From: Paenibacillus soyae
Lineage (GTDB): Bacteria > Bacillota > Bacilli > Paenibacillales > Paenibacillaceae
Direction: 5' to 3'
Length of the DNA stretch: 64,000 nucleotides
Assembly (NCBI RefSeq): GCF_024623455.1
Contig: NZ_JANIPJ010000012.1
Span: forward strand, 1 to 64,000
A model generated the notes under the pieces. It was given only the letters and a program-made list of their open reading frames with translations. It did not search any database and was not told the origin of the DNA. This document shows, piece by piece, positions 35,330 through 43,600 of this stretch; the first letter of the stretch is position 1; each line of letters opens with the position of its first letter. Position numbers and translations under genes: made by a program.

Positions 35330-36306
35330 TCTACTCGTTCCAAGAGCTTCTATGGTTATGCGCGGCGGCCATCGTCATCGATCTGATCGTGGGAGATCCG
35401 AAATGGCCGACGCATCCCGTCATCCTGATCGGGAGGCTCGTCAAGCGGCTCGAGCGCCTGCTCAGGCCGGAAGGGCGGCGAGACATTTCGCCCGCGGGCA
35501 TGAAGCTTCGAGGAGCGGTGCTTACGCTTGTGACCATTGCGGTAAGCGCGGGGGCTATGTGGGCTATCGTTACGGCAGCGGATGCCGTTCATCCTTGGGC
35601 GGGATACGCCGTGTCCGCTTGGTTCATCTCCACGACGATCGCCGTCAAAGGCCTTAAGGATGCGGCGATGCTCGTCTACGTGCCGCTGGTTCAGGGGGAC
35701 TTGGAGCAAGCTCGCAAATATGCAGGCTATATCGTTAGCCGCGATACGCATGATCTGAGCGGGAAGGAAGCGGCGAGGGCGGCGGTGGAGACCGTAGCCG
35801 AGAACACGGTGGACGCGTTCGTGTCTCCGATCTTCTTCGCGCTCATCGGCGGCGCGCCTCTCGCGATGCTCTACAGAAGCGCGAACACGCTTGATTCCAT
35901 GGTCGGCTATCGTAATGAAGCTTACTTGCATTTCGGCTGGTGCTCCGCACGGCTGGACGATGCCCTCAATTTCATCCCGGCTAGAATGACCGGCTTGCTG
36001 CTTATCGCGACAGCCGGACTGATGCCGGGCTTGCGCGCGGGAAGAGGCTGGAGAGCATGGAGGAGCTTCGCGAAGCGGCATCCCAGCCCGAACAGCGGCA
36101 TCCCGGAGTCGGTCGTCGCGGGAGCACTGGGCATCGAGCTCGGCGGGGTGAATCGTTACTTCGGCGCCGAGAGCGAGAGGGCGCGAATGGGATGGCCGGA
36201 GCGCGAGCTGTCGGCGGCCGATATTAAAGCAACGATCAGGATGCTGTATGGCGCTTGCGTCCTCATACTTACAGGATTGGTGGCGGCGCGGTTATGGATC
36301 GGTTGA
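35326..36306 (+). CDS. cbiB: Adenosylcobinamide-phosphate synthase
   Basis: A 326-residue membrane enzyme that attaches the aminopropanol arm to adenosylcobyric acid. IDLIVGDPKWPTHPVILIG near residues 18-36 and the ENTVDAFVSPIFFA segment are family signatures. The start is TTG at 35326, overlapping the cobU stop, with GGGAGGAG ending 5 bases before it; the longer frame lies within cobU. It overlaps cobS by 13 bases. Confidence 0.92.
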   Translation: MIYSFQELLWLCAAAIVIDLIVGDPKWPTHPVILIGRLVKRLERLLRPEGRRDISPAGMKLRGAVLTLVTIAVSAGAMWAIVTAADAVHPWAGYAVSAWFISTTIAVKGLKDAAMLVYVPLVQGDLEQARKYAGYIVSRDTHDLSGKEAARAAVETVAENTVDAFVSPIFFALIGGAPLAMLYRSANTLDSMVGYRNEAYLHFGWCSARLDDALNFIPARMTGLLLIATAGLMPGLRAGRGWRAWRSFAKRHPSPNSGIPESVVAGALGIELGGVNRYFGAESERARMGWPERELSAADIKATIRMLYGACVLILTGLVAARLWIG

Positions 36307-37139
36307 AGCTTCACGCGCAGGCCGTTATAGCGGCGCTGCAATTTCTTACCCGGCTTCCGGTTCCGGTTCAAGTGCCCTTCGAGAAGCCGGTTTTATCGAG
36401 AAGCGTCATTTATTTCCCGTTGGCGGGCGCTCTGATCGGCTGCGCGCTTTGGCTTGCGTCAGAGCTGCTAGATTGGGCTTTGCCGCCTTGGCCGGCGGCG
36501 ATCATCCTCGTATCCTTATGGGTTTTGCTGACCGGAGGACTTCATCTCGACGGCTGGATGGATACGGCGGACGGCGTGCTCAGCCATCGTCCGAGAGATC
36601 GGATGCTGGAAATCATGAAGGACAGCCGGGTGGGCGCAATGGGCGTCATCGCGGCTGTCTTGCTGCTGCTTCTAAAGACGTCTGTCATAGCGGAGCTCTT
36701 CGTTATTTCCAGTCAGCATGAGGTATCGGCCGGCATGCTGTACGCGCTGTCGGCCATTTGGAGCCGGATGTGGATGGCCGCAGCCATTGGCGGGTGGCCG
36801 AAAGCCCGGGGAGAAGAAGGTTTGGCAGCATTATTTAATGATGTTAATAAAGAGTCGGTGTTCGCATCGGTTACCCTATCTGTGTTACTTAGCTTTCTTG
36901 CATTAAATATTAATGGCATTAATCGGATATCTGTCATCGGGCTAGCTTCCGGGCCGCTCGGTGCGGCGCTTCTCGTTGCGGGAGCGGGGGCTGTAACCGT
37001 CATCTGCGGCGGGGCGATGGCGCTCTGGCTGACCCGCAAGCTTGGCGGATTGACGGGCGATACGTACGGAGCCATGAACGAAGCGATCGAGGCGACGCTG
37101 CTGTTGGCCGCATTGATATGGATACATCAACAGATATGA
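36294..37139 (+). CDS. cobS: Adenosylcobinamide-GDP ribazoletransferase (cobalamin synthase)
   Basis: A 281-residue integral membrane enzyme that joins adenosylcobinamide-GDP to alpha-ribazole. The catalytic signature GGLHLDGWMDTADGV is near residues 80-94. Most of the rest is membrane helix. The start at 36294 lies inside the end of cbiB and has a weak ribosome site, consistent with coupled translation. Part of the gene (about 36,830-36,930) is clearly more AT-rich than its neighbours. Confidence 0.92.
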   Translation: MDRLKLHAQAVIAALQFLTRLPVPVQVPFEKPVLSRSVIYFPLAGALIGCALWLASELLDWALPPWPAAIILVSLWVLLTGGLHLDGWMDTADGVLSHRPRDRMLEIMKDSRVGAMGVIAAVLLLLLKTSVIAELFVISSQHEVSAGMLYALSAIWSRMWMAAAIGGWPKARGEEGLAALFNDVNKESVFASVTLSVLLSFLALNINGINRISVIGLASGPLGAALLVAGAGAVTVICGGAMALWLTRKLGGLTGDTYGAMNEAIEATLLLAALIWIHQQI

Positions 37140-37152
37140 AGGAGGAAACAGC

Positions 37153-38253
37153 GTGCTGGAACGATATGGACACGGAGGAGATCTGGCGACGGCCGAGGAG
37201 CGCTTCGGACTGCCGGCGGATGGATTCCTCGATTACAGCTCCAATATGAACCCGCTTGGACCGCCGGCCGCCGTTCGGGAGATACTCGCCCGCTATATGG
37301 ACGAGATCAGCAAATATCCGGATCCCGTCTCGAGGAAGCTGCGGGCCAAGTTGGCGAAGAAACACGGGATTGACCAGTCGGCGATTCTGGTCGGCAATGG
37401 AGCGGCGGAGCTCATCGATTTGGCCGTCCGGGCGCTGCGACCGTCCAGAATGGCCATCGCCGCGCCTTGCTTCGGCGAGTACGGCGATGCCGCCAAGAAG
37501 GCAGGCGTGCCGGTATATGAAGGCTTATTGCGTTCCGATGCGGACTTCGAGCTGGGCGAACAATGGGTAACCGAAGCTTTGGAGGCATCCGGCGCCGACC
37601 TCTACCTGCTAGGTTCGCCGAACAACCCGACAGGCGCCCTGGTCGAATACCGGCACATTCAGCGCCTGCTGGACAGCGGCGCGACCGTCGTGCTGGACGA
37701 GGCGTTCCTCGATTTCCTGCCGGATGACGAGCATAGAAGCCTGGCGGCGGAAGCATCTACGAACGGGAGGTTGTTCGTCCTCCGTTCCATGACCAAATTT
37801 TATGCGATACCCGGTATTCGTCTCGGCTATATCGTCGGTCATCCGGAAGCGCTGGAGGCGATGCGTCGGCTGCAAGTGCCTTGGAGCGTCAACTCGCTCG
37901 CGCAAGCGATCGGCGCCGCGGTTCTGGAGGATGAAGCATTCGCGGGAGAAACATGGGCATGGCTGCAATCGGAAAGCGAATTTCTTCGGGCGGAATTGCG
38001 AAAGCTCGGCTTCCGGGATTACCCCGGAGCTGTGAATTACTTGCTTGTTCGGCTGCCGGACGACGCCCCGTTCACCTCTACGGAGCTGCAGCAGGAGATG
38101 GGAAGGCGGGGCGCGCTTATTCGCGACGCTTCCTTGTTCACCGGACTCGATCATCGATATATAAGGCTGGCGATTAAGCTTCGAGCTCAAAATGCGCGGC
38201 TTATCGGCGTGCTCAGAGAGGCAATCGCTTCGTTGGGAGGCAGCGGAACGTGA
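37153..38253 (+). CDS. cobD: L-threonine-O-3-phosphate decarboxylase (PLP, CobD type)
   Basis: A 366-residue PLP enzyme related to histidinol-phosphate aminotransferase that makes aminopropanol phosphate for the corrinoid side chain. It has LDYSSNMNPLGPP near residue 25, GSPNNPTG near residue 155, and the PLP lysine in RSMTKFYAIPGIRLGY near residue 215. GTG at 37153 follows GAAGGAGGAAAC. The CobD assignment rests on the operon context, as HisC-like paralogues look similar. Confidence 0.88.
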   Translation: MLERYGHGGDLATAEERFGLPADGFLDYSSNMNPLGPPAAVREILARYMDEISKYPDPVSRKLRAKLAKKHGIDQSAILVGNGAAELIDLAVRALRPSRMAIAAPCFGEYGDAAKKAGVPVYEGLLRSDADFELGEQWVTEALEASGADLYLLGSPNNPTGALVEYRHIQRLLDSGATVVLDEAFLDFLPDDEHRSLAAEASTNGRLFVLRSMTKFYAIPGIRLGYIVGHPEALEAMRRLQVPWSVNSLAQAIGAAVLEDEAFAGETWAWLQSESEFLRAELRKLGFRDYPGAVNYLLVRLPDDAPFTSTELQQEMGRRGALIRDASLFTGLDHRYIRLAIKLRAQNARLIGVLREAIASLGGSGT

Positions 38254-39806
38254 CGGAGAAGCTCGCTCGCACCATTATGGTACAAGGCACGGCATCCGAT
38301 GTCGGCAAAAGCTTGGTTACGGCGGCGTTATGCCGCATCTTCACTCAGGACGGATACCGCACCGCTCCGTTCAAATCGCAAAATATGTCCTTAAACTCCT
38401 ATGTGACCTGGGACGGCAAAGAAATCGGAAGGGCACAAGGCATGCAGGCCGACGCGTGCGGGATTCTGGCGACGACGGACATGAATCCGATCCTTCTGAA
38501 GCCGACCCGGGAGATGGCCTCCCAGGTCGTCGTTCACGGCAAGCCGCTTAGGGAATACGAGGCCAGGGACTACAGGGAGAATTACCTGCCGATAGCGGGT
38601 GACATCGTGCGGGATTCGCTGGACCGTCTGCGCCGGACCAACGATTTGATCGTACTGGAGGGGGCTGGCAGTCCTGCGGAAATTAATCTGAAGGATCGCG
38701 ATATCGTCAACATGCGCATGGCGGCCTGGGCCGATGCCCCCGTCGTTCTGGTCGCGGACATCGACCGCGGCGGCATGTTCGCGTCGATCGTAGGCACGCT
38801 TGAGCTGTTAGAGCCGGAGGAGCGCGACCGGATCGGCGGATTCATCATCAATAAATTCCGGGGCGACGTGACGCTTCTCCAGCCGGGACTCGACTGGTTG
38901 GAGCAGAGAACGGGCAAGCCCGTCCTCGGCGTGCTGCCGTTTCTGCCGGGACTCGCACTCGAGGATGAAGACTCCTTGTCGCTCCGTTCCGAAGCCAACC
39001 GGGCAGCGGAAGGAACCCAGACGAACAGGGACAAGCTCGACATCGCCGTAATCAAGCTGCCGCGGGTGTCGAACTTCACGGACGCGGATCCGCTCCGGCA
39101 TGAGCCGGACGTCAGGCTTCGGTTCGTCGAACACCCGGGAGAATGGGGCGAGCCGGATATCGTCATTCTTCCCGGCAGCAAGAACACCGCCGAGGATTTG
39201 GTCTGGCTGCGCGAGCAAGGACTCGAGCGGCGCGTCTATCAGCATGCTGCTCAGGGAGGAAGATTGGCCGGTCTCTGCGGCGGCTACGAAATGCTCGGGG
39301 AGAGGCTGCTCGATCCAGACGGCGTCGAGTCGAAGCGCGTGGAGACGGCGGGACTGGGCTTCTTTCCGTTCGAGGTCGCGTTCGGCGCGGAGAAAAAGAC
39401 GATCCGGGTAGAAGGGACGGCGAAGCTATGGGGGGAGGGGCTGCCGATTGACGGCTACGAGATTCATATGGGCATCATGAAGCCTCTAGGCACAGGACTT
39501 CGGCAGCCGTTCCTCATTCGTCCTGCTGGTGCCGATTCTACCGCTTCCGCCCCCGAGGGCGCGTGCACGCCGGACGGCCGGATCTGGGGGACGTTTATCC
39601 ATGGCGTCTTCCATAACGACAGCTTCCGTAGAGCGTGGCTGAACGAAGCGAGGACGGGGAAAGGGCTGGAGCCGCTGCCGCCTGAGCAAGGGGTTCGTTT
39701 CCGGGAGCTGCGCGAGTCGGAGTTCGACCGGCTGGCGGAGCATGCCAGAACGCATCTGGACCTGCAACGCATTTATAAGCTGGCGGGGATCGGAGTTTCT
39801 CCATGA
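38250..39806 (+). CDS. cobQ: Cobyric acid synthase (glutamine-dependent amidase)
   Basis: A 518-residue cobyric acid synthase, also called CbiP. The N-terminal P-loop-like dethiobiotin-synthase fold starts with MVQGTASDVGKSLV at about residues 10-23. The C-terminal glutamine amidotransferase has its cysteine in LAGLCGGYEMLG near residue 340, and IHGVFHND near 450 carries the triad histidine. It overlaps cobD and cbiZ at both ends. It amidates adenosylcobyrinate a,c-diamide at four positions. Confidence 0.93.
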   Translation: MTEKLARTIMVQGTASDVGKSLVTAALCRIFTQDGYRTAPFKSQNMSLNSYVTWDGKEIGRAQGMQADACGILATTDMNPILLKPTREMASQVVVHGKPLREYEARDYRENYLPIAGDIVRDSLDRLRRTNDLIVLEGAGSPAEINLKDRDIVNMRMAAWADAPVVLVADIDRGGMFASIVGTLELLEPEERDRIGGFIINKFRGDVTLLQPGLDWLEQRTGKPVLGVLPFLPGLALEDEDSLSLRSEANRAAEGTQTNRDKLDIAVIKLPRVSNFTDADPLRHEPDVRLRFVEHPGEWGEPDIVILPGSKNTAEDLVWLREQGLERRVYQHAAQGGRLAGLCGGYEMLGERLLDPDGVESKRVETAGLGFFPFEVAFGAEKKTIRVEGTAKLWGEGLPIDGYEIHMGIMKPLGTGLRQPFLIRPAGADSTASAPEGACTPDGRIWGTFIHGVFHNDSFRRAWLNEARTGKGLEPLPPEQGVRFRELRESEFDRLAEHARTHLDLQRIYKLAGIGVSP

Positions 39807-40513
39807 CGCAGCCATTTCGAGCCGGAACGGATTACCGCTCTACGTTGTTCCCCGAGTTAAATCTCGAGCTGAATGAGAACCGCATCGAGCTCCGACTCCC
39901 TCGAGCGTTCCATACGCTGAGCAGCGCGATTCTGCCGGGCGGCTTCGGGCTCGCCGACGGTTTCGTCAATTGGAAGGTGCCGCTCGACTATCGCTGCGGG
40001 GACCCGATAACCGATCTTAAAAGGCAATGCGGATTGTGGGGGTTCGATCCGGAACGAACGGTCGGCTTCATGACGGCGGCCAAGCTGACGCACGCTTCCG
40101 TCGCGGAGACGGAAGGCGATTGCTTCAAGCTGATCTGCTGCACGACTAGCGGAACAAGAAACGCGGCGCGGGCCGGCATGACGAGAACGACTTATTCCGC
40201 TTACGCTCCCGGAACGATCAATACGATCCTTCTCATTGACGGAGCCATGACGGAAGCCGCCATGGTGAACGCCGTCATAACGGCGACGGAAGCGAAGGCC
40301 GCCGCGCTTGCCGACCTCGGCGTTCGCGAGCAGTCAAGCGGCCTGCTCGCCACGGGCACGACGACGGATGCGCTTGCGGTCGGCGTCAGTCAAGACGGCG
40401 CCGCAGGAGCGATTCACGCGTATGCGGGCGCGGCGACGACAATCGGATGCGCGATTGGCGAAGCCGTCTATCAGACCGTGCTGGAGTCGGTTCGCGCGCA
40501 GCACGAAGTCTAA
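39803..40513 (+). CDS. cbiZ: Adenosylcobinamide amidohydrolase
   Basis: A 236-residue CbiZ-type amidohydrolase, which cleaves adenosylcobinamide to adenosylcobyric acid so that salvaged cobinamide can re-enter the CbiB step. The conserved glycine-rich ATGTTTDALAVG and TSGTRNAARAG segments are present. Its occurrence beside CobU means both the archaeal-type and bacterial-type cobinamide salvage routes are encoded. It is the last gene of the riboswitch operon and overlaps cobQ by 4 bases. Confidence 0.9.
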   Translation: MTQPFRAGTDYRSTLFPELNLELNENRIELRLPRAFHTLSSAILPGGFGLADGFVNWKVPLDYRCGDPITDLKRQCGLWGFDPERTVGFMTAAKLTHASVAETEGDCFKLICCTTSGTRNAARAGMTRTTYSAYAPGTINTILLIDGAMTEAAMVNAVITATEAKAAALADLGVREQSSGLLATGTTTDALAVGVSQDGAAGAIHAYAGAATTIGCAIGEAVYQTVLESVRAQHEV

Positions 40514-40743
40514 TCGGCCCGGGAATGGGCAACCATGGATGGAAAGGAAGCGGAATGCCGGCGCCTTGCGCGATCGGTATTTCGGTATTTCGGGATGCGA
40601 TGGACGACACTGGAAAATTTTAAAGGAAATGGTCCTGCAACTTTTCCAAATCCTGAACGTCTATACGTGTGGGCTTGGCCGAGAGAGATAGAATCTTTGA
40701 TTCCGGAGCCCAAACTAAAGATAGATCGAGGAGTTGTAAGAAC
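40514..40743. other. Intergenic region with ECF-type promoter
   Basis: No gene is supported here. The stretch carries an ECF-type promoter (40636-40663) and the ribosome site AGGAG near 40729 for the stalk-domain gene. I see no clear terminator for the cobalamin operon. Confidence 0.5.
40636..40663 (+). promoter_or_regulatory. ECF-sigma-type promoter
   Basis: TGCAAC (40636-40641), a 16-base spacer beginning with a T-run, and CGTCTA (40658-40663). This matches the AAC and CGTC boxes of extracytoplasmic-function sigma factors. It is about 80 bases before the stalk-domain gene. Confidence 0.6.
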
Positions 40744-42522
40744 ATGCTGCAACGAAGACTTGGCACAAGGAAGAAGGCAGCCGCAGCGCTGCTGTCCGTG
40801 ATGCTGCTGACCGCTCCGTTCTCGCACGCGGATGCTCAGGACTCGCCAACGGCGGGTACGAACTACGTTATTTTTTATTTGGACAACAAAGAAGCGTTTC
40901 TGAACGGCGAACAAGTGACGCTGGACGCTCCGGCTTTCGCCCTCAAAGGTAAAACGTACGTGCCGGCTAAGTTTCTGGGCGACGCGTTCGGCATGAAGGT
41001 CGAATGGCAGGAGAAAACGCGCACGATTCTGATGGAAACGCCAGAGCATGAAATATTGCTGGATACCGTAAACAAGAAAGCTTGGGTCAGCGGCTACGAA
41101 TATCCGTTCGATGACGTGGCCACGCTGAAGAACGGCAGGCTGATGATCAAGCTGACCTGGCTGTCCGATTATATGGGCGCTACATACACTTATAATCCGG
41201 AGCTTCGGCGCGTCGACGTGACGCACGTAAGCAAGCCGGCGGGCAACTATGATCCCGATAAGAACAATTCGGATCCGATCGCCAAGTTTACGTTCGGCAA
41301 ACAAACGTACCGAATCGGCGAGCCGATCAAATACATTAACCTCAGCTACGATCCGGACGCGGAAGGCGTGAGGCTGGAATGGACGGGCAAGGAGGACGTG
41401 TTCTTCAAACCGGGCACCTATCCGATTACGCTCGTCGTCATGGACCAGAACGGGCATAAGAGCAAACCTTTTACGCGCGACCTGGTCATAACGGACGAAG
41501 TCTATTTGACCGAGCAAGAATATCCGGTCTACACGAAGCCTGCCGGCGGCTATATCACGACCGATTGGAAAACGCTGTACGGTTCATACTTGAACCTGCC
41601 GGACCTGCCGAAGACCGTAACCGAAGACAAATCCCGCACGCTGCTTATGAGCGACAGCCCGGAGACGTTCGAGGAGCTCGGCATTCTGTATCAGGACACG
41701 ATTAATGGAAGAGGACGCCTGTACGCGGATCATTTGAACGGAACGGATAAGACGGTCAGCTTCGCCATCCTGGCGACCAACAAATCGGACAAGCCGGTAA
41801 CGATCAAGACGACGAACAAAGGCGAGGTGTACCCGTCGATCTACGCGCATCTCATCGGCAGCGAGGCGATGGTGGACTATTTGATGGACGACACCGAGGT
41901 AGAGACGATGACGATTCCGGCGGGAGCGACTTTCATCTACAAACAATTCCCGGACTTCTACCCTGGCTCGGGCGTTAACCTGATGTACGACGTGGAGACG
42001 GACGGCGAGGTGCAGTTCACGTTCGCCGCGGCGGAGAGAGCGTCGAAAGCGATGCTCGACATGCCGAAGCTGGCGTTCAACGGACATATTCGCGGCACGT
42101 TCCAGATCGCCGGGTTCGACTGGAAGGTCAACCTGACCGAGTCGGGACTCAAGAAGCCGATGAAGCTGGTGCTTGGCGACGGCAAGGTGGACCCGTTCCA
42201 GAAGGGCTTCGATCCTCAGAGGGGAACGGAAGCGACGCTGAGCGGCAACTATGGCACCGTCTACAAGATTCACTCCGACAAGCCGCGCAAGATGGCGATC
42301 ATGATCCTCGCCAAAGGCGGTCCGTTCAAAGGCCCGTTCAAAATCAACGGCGAGATGGTCAAAGTGCCGGCATCCGGCGTGCTTACCGCTTTCGACGGCA
42401 TGATCATTCTGGCGAAGACGACCGGCAAGGAAGAAAGCCTCGACATCGAGTTCAGTCCTCCGGCCGGCTCCGCTTTCCCGATCAACCTGATCTTCTATCC
42501 GCTCGACGACCGCGCGGAATAA
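40744..42522 (+). CDS. Secreted stalk-domain protein (copper amine oxidase N-terminal-like)
   Basis: A 592-residue exported protein. A signal peptide ends near residue 31 (LLSVMLLTAPFSHADAQ). Residues about 45-120 form a copper-amine-oxidase N-terminal stalk domain (FLNGEQVTL, YVPAKFLGDAFG, VEW). A PKD-like segment follows (YDPDAEGVRLEWTGKEDVFFKPGTYPITLVV, read in parts), then a long C-terminal part of unknown fold. Such stalk proteins are abundant in Paenibacillaceae and sit at the cell surface. The ECF promoter suggests control by envelope stress. No catalytic motif is visible. Confidence 0.83.
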   Translation: MLQRRLGTRKKAAAALLSVMLLTAPFSHADAQDSPTAGTNYVIFYLDNKEAFLNGEQVTLDAPAFALKGKTYVPAKFLGDAFGMKVEWQEKTRTILMETPEHEILLDTVNKKAWVSGYEYPFDDVATLKNGRLMIKLTWLSDYMGATYTYNPELRRVDVTHVSKPAGNYDPDKNNSDPIAKFTFGKQTYRIGEPIKYINLSYDPDAEGVRLEWTGKEDVFFKPGTYPITLVVMDQNGHKSKPFTRDLVITDEVYLTEQEYPVYTKPAGGYITTDWKTLYGSYLNLPDLPKTVTEDKSRTLLMSDSPETFEELGILYQDTINGRGRLYADHLNGTDKTVSFAILATNKSDKPVTIKTTNKGEVYPSIYAHLIGSEAMVDYLMDDTEVETMTIPAGATFIYKQFPDFYPGSGVNLMYDVETDGEVQFTFAAAERASKAMLDMPKLAFNGHIRGTFQIAGFDWKVNLTESGLKKPMKLVLGDGKVDPFQKGFDPQRGTEATLSGNYGTVYKIHSDKPRKMAIMILAKGGPFKGPFKINGEMVKVPASGVLTAFDGMIILAKTTGKEESLDIEFSPPAGSAFPINLIFYPLDDRAE

Positions 42523-42533
42523 CGACGGCATGG

Positions 42534-42573
42534 CATCGCTGCTCTTCGCGTGAAGGGCGGCGATGTTTTGTTT
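42534..42573 (+). terminator. Intrinsic terminator after the stalk-domain gene
   Basis: A 14-bp stem with two wobble pairs, starting CATCGC (42534) and ending GCGATG (42565), has a GCGT loop and is followed by TTTTGTTT. Confidence 0.78.
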
Positions 42574-42625
42574 GCGGGGCGAGTAGGCCCGTCCTTCTGG
42601 AGGCCTCGCATCAGCAATTGCAGAG

Positions 42626-42655
42626 TAGACAATCAGGCCCGTGAAGCGGTACAAT
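42626..42655 (+). promoter_or_regulatory. Putative SigA promoter
   Basis: TAGACA (42626-42631) and TACAAT (42650-42655), 18 bases apart, precede the phosphodiester glycosidase gene. Confidence 0.45.
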
Positions 42656-42693
42656 AAAAAGCTTAGAAAAATCGAAGGAGCGAGGATTCGGAC

Positions 42694-43536
42694 ATGTCGT
42701 CGCAATCGAAAAACGAAACGGCAGCACATCCGGCTGACCGTCTCGGCAGGAAGCAGATCATTCGCGTTATACTCATTATCTCGTTTATATTTTTGGCGCT
42801 TGGCGCGGTATTCGTCGTGCTGTTCCAATCCCTGGTCAATCGGGATCCCGGCGCTTCCGCCCCGCTGGAGGCCGTCACGCAATATCGTTACGAATACGCG
42901 GAAGCTTCGAACGGCATGAAGCTCCACGCGCTCGTGACGAAGCCGGCCTACGTATCGCTGGAGACCGTGAACGATAACGTGGCGCTTACGGACAAGGTTG
43001 GCGTGAACGGAGGCTTCTTCTACGAAGGCTCGCTTGTCAGCATGGGAGTCGTGAACGGGCATCCGGTTAACGGAGACGGCTACGGCGGCGGCGGCGAAAA
43101 CATGAAATACGCGCGCGGCACGCTCGTATGGGACGGAGAGGCGGATTCGCTCAGCGTGCAGGTGGTGTCCAAGGCATCGGAGCTGAAAGTAAAGGATCAT
43201 ACCCGCTTCTGGGCGCAGGGCGGTATAAGCATGAGCATCGGCCGCGACGACGCTTGGGTCCGCCAGGCGGAGGCCGAGCACGCACCGTTCCCGGACGAGG
43301 ATCGCTTGCGTACGGGAGCCGTCTTCGACGACCGGGGCAGCCTCTATCTGGTCGTGAGCGAGAACGAAGGCACGCTCGCGGACTTCCGGAGCGCCGTACT
43401 GGAAACCTTCGGAGACGGCCGCCTCGTGGACGGCATCTTCCTAGACGGCGACGGATCATCCCAGCTGTCCAGCAAGGAAATGATGCTTCGCGGCGACAAT
43501 CGCCCCGTCGTGCAGATGGTTCGGATTATGAAATGA
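42694..43536 (+). CDS. Membrane-anchored phosphodiester glycosidase-family protein
   Basis: A 280-residue protein with one N-terminal membrane helix (about 22-45) and an outer domain of the phosphodiester glycosidase (NAGPA/EpsL-like) family. Family motifs are GVNGGFFY near residue 106 and the C-terminal FLDGDGSSQL near residue 250, where the usual DGGGSS reads DGDGSS. It probably acts on cell-wall or exopolysaccharide phosphodiesters outside the cell. It has its own promoter and lies before hrpB. Confidence 0.82.
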   Translation: MSSQSKNETAAHPADRLGRKQIIRVILIISFIFLALGAVFVVLFQSLVNRDPGASAPLEAVTQYRYEYAEASNGMKLHALVTKPAYVSLETVNDNVALTDKVGVNGGFFYEGSLVSMGVVNGHPVNGDGYGGGGENMKYARGTLVWDGEADSLSVQVVSKASELKVKDHTRFWAQGGISMSIGRDDAWVRQAEAEHAPFPDEDRLRTGAVFDDRGSLYLVVSENEGTLADFRSAVLETFGDGRLVDGIFLDGDGSSQLSSKEMMLRGDNRPVVQMVRIMK

Positions 43537-43600
43537 TTCTTGGAATGTCTTCGCGATCAAATGCGGGCTTTTTGAACATCTACTTAAGGGGAAATGAGCG

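Noticed and set aside
40535..40801. 88-codon open frame before the stalk-domain gene
   Set aside because: It crosses the ECF promoter and the stalk-domain gene start in another frame, with no ribosome site or domain.
41584..43281. Reverse-strand open frame of 565 codons
   Set aside because: It runs opposite the stalk-domain and phosphodiester glycosidase genes and has no recognisable domain.
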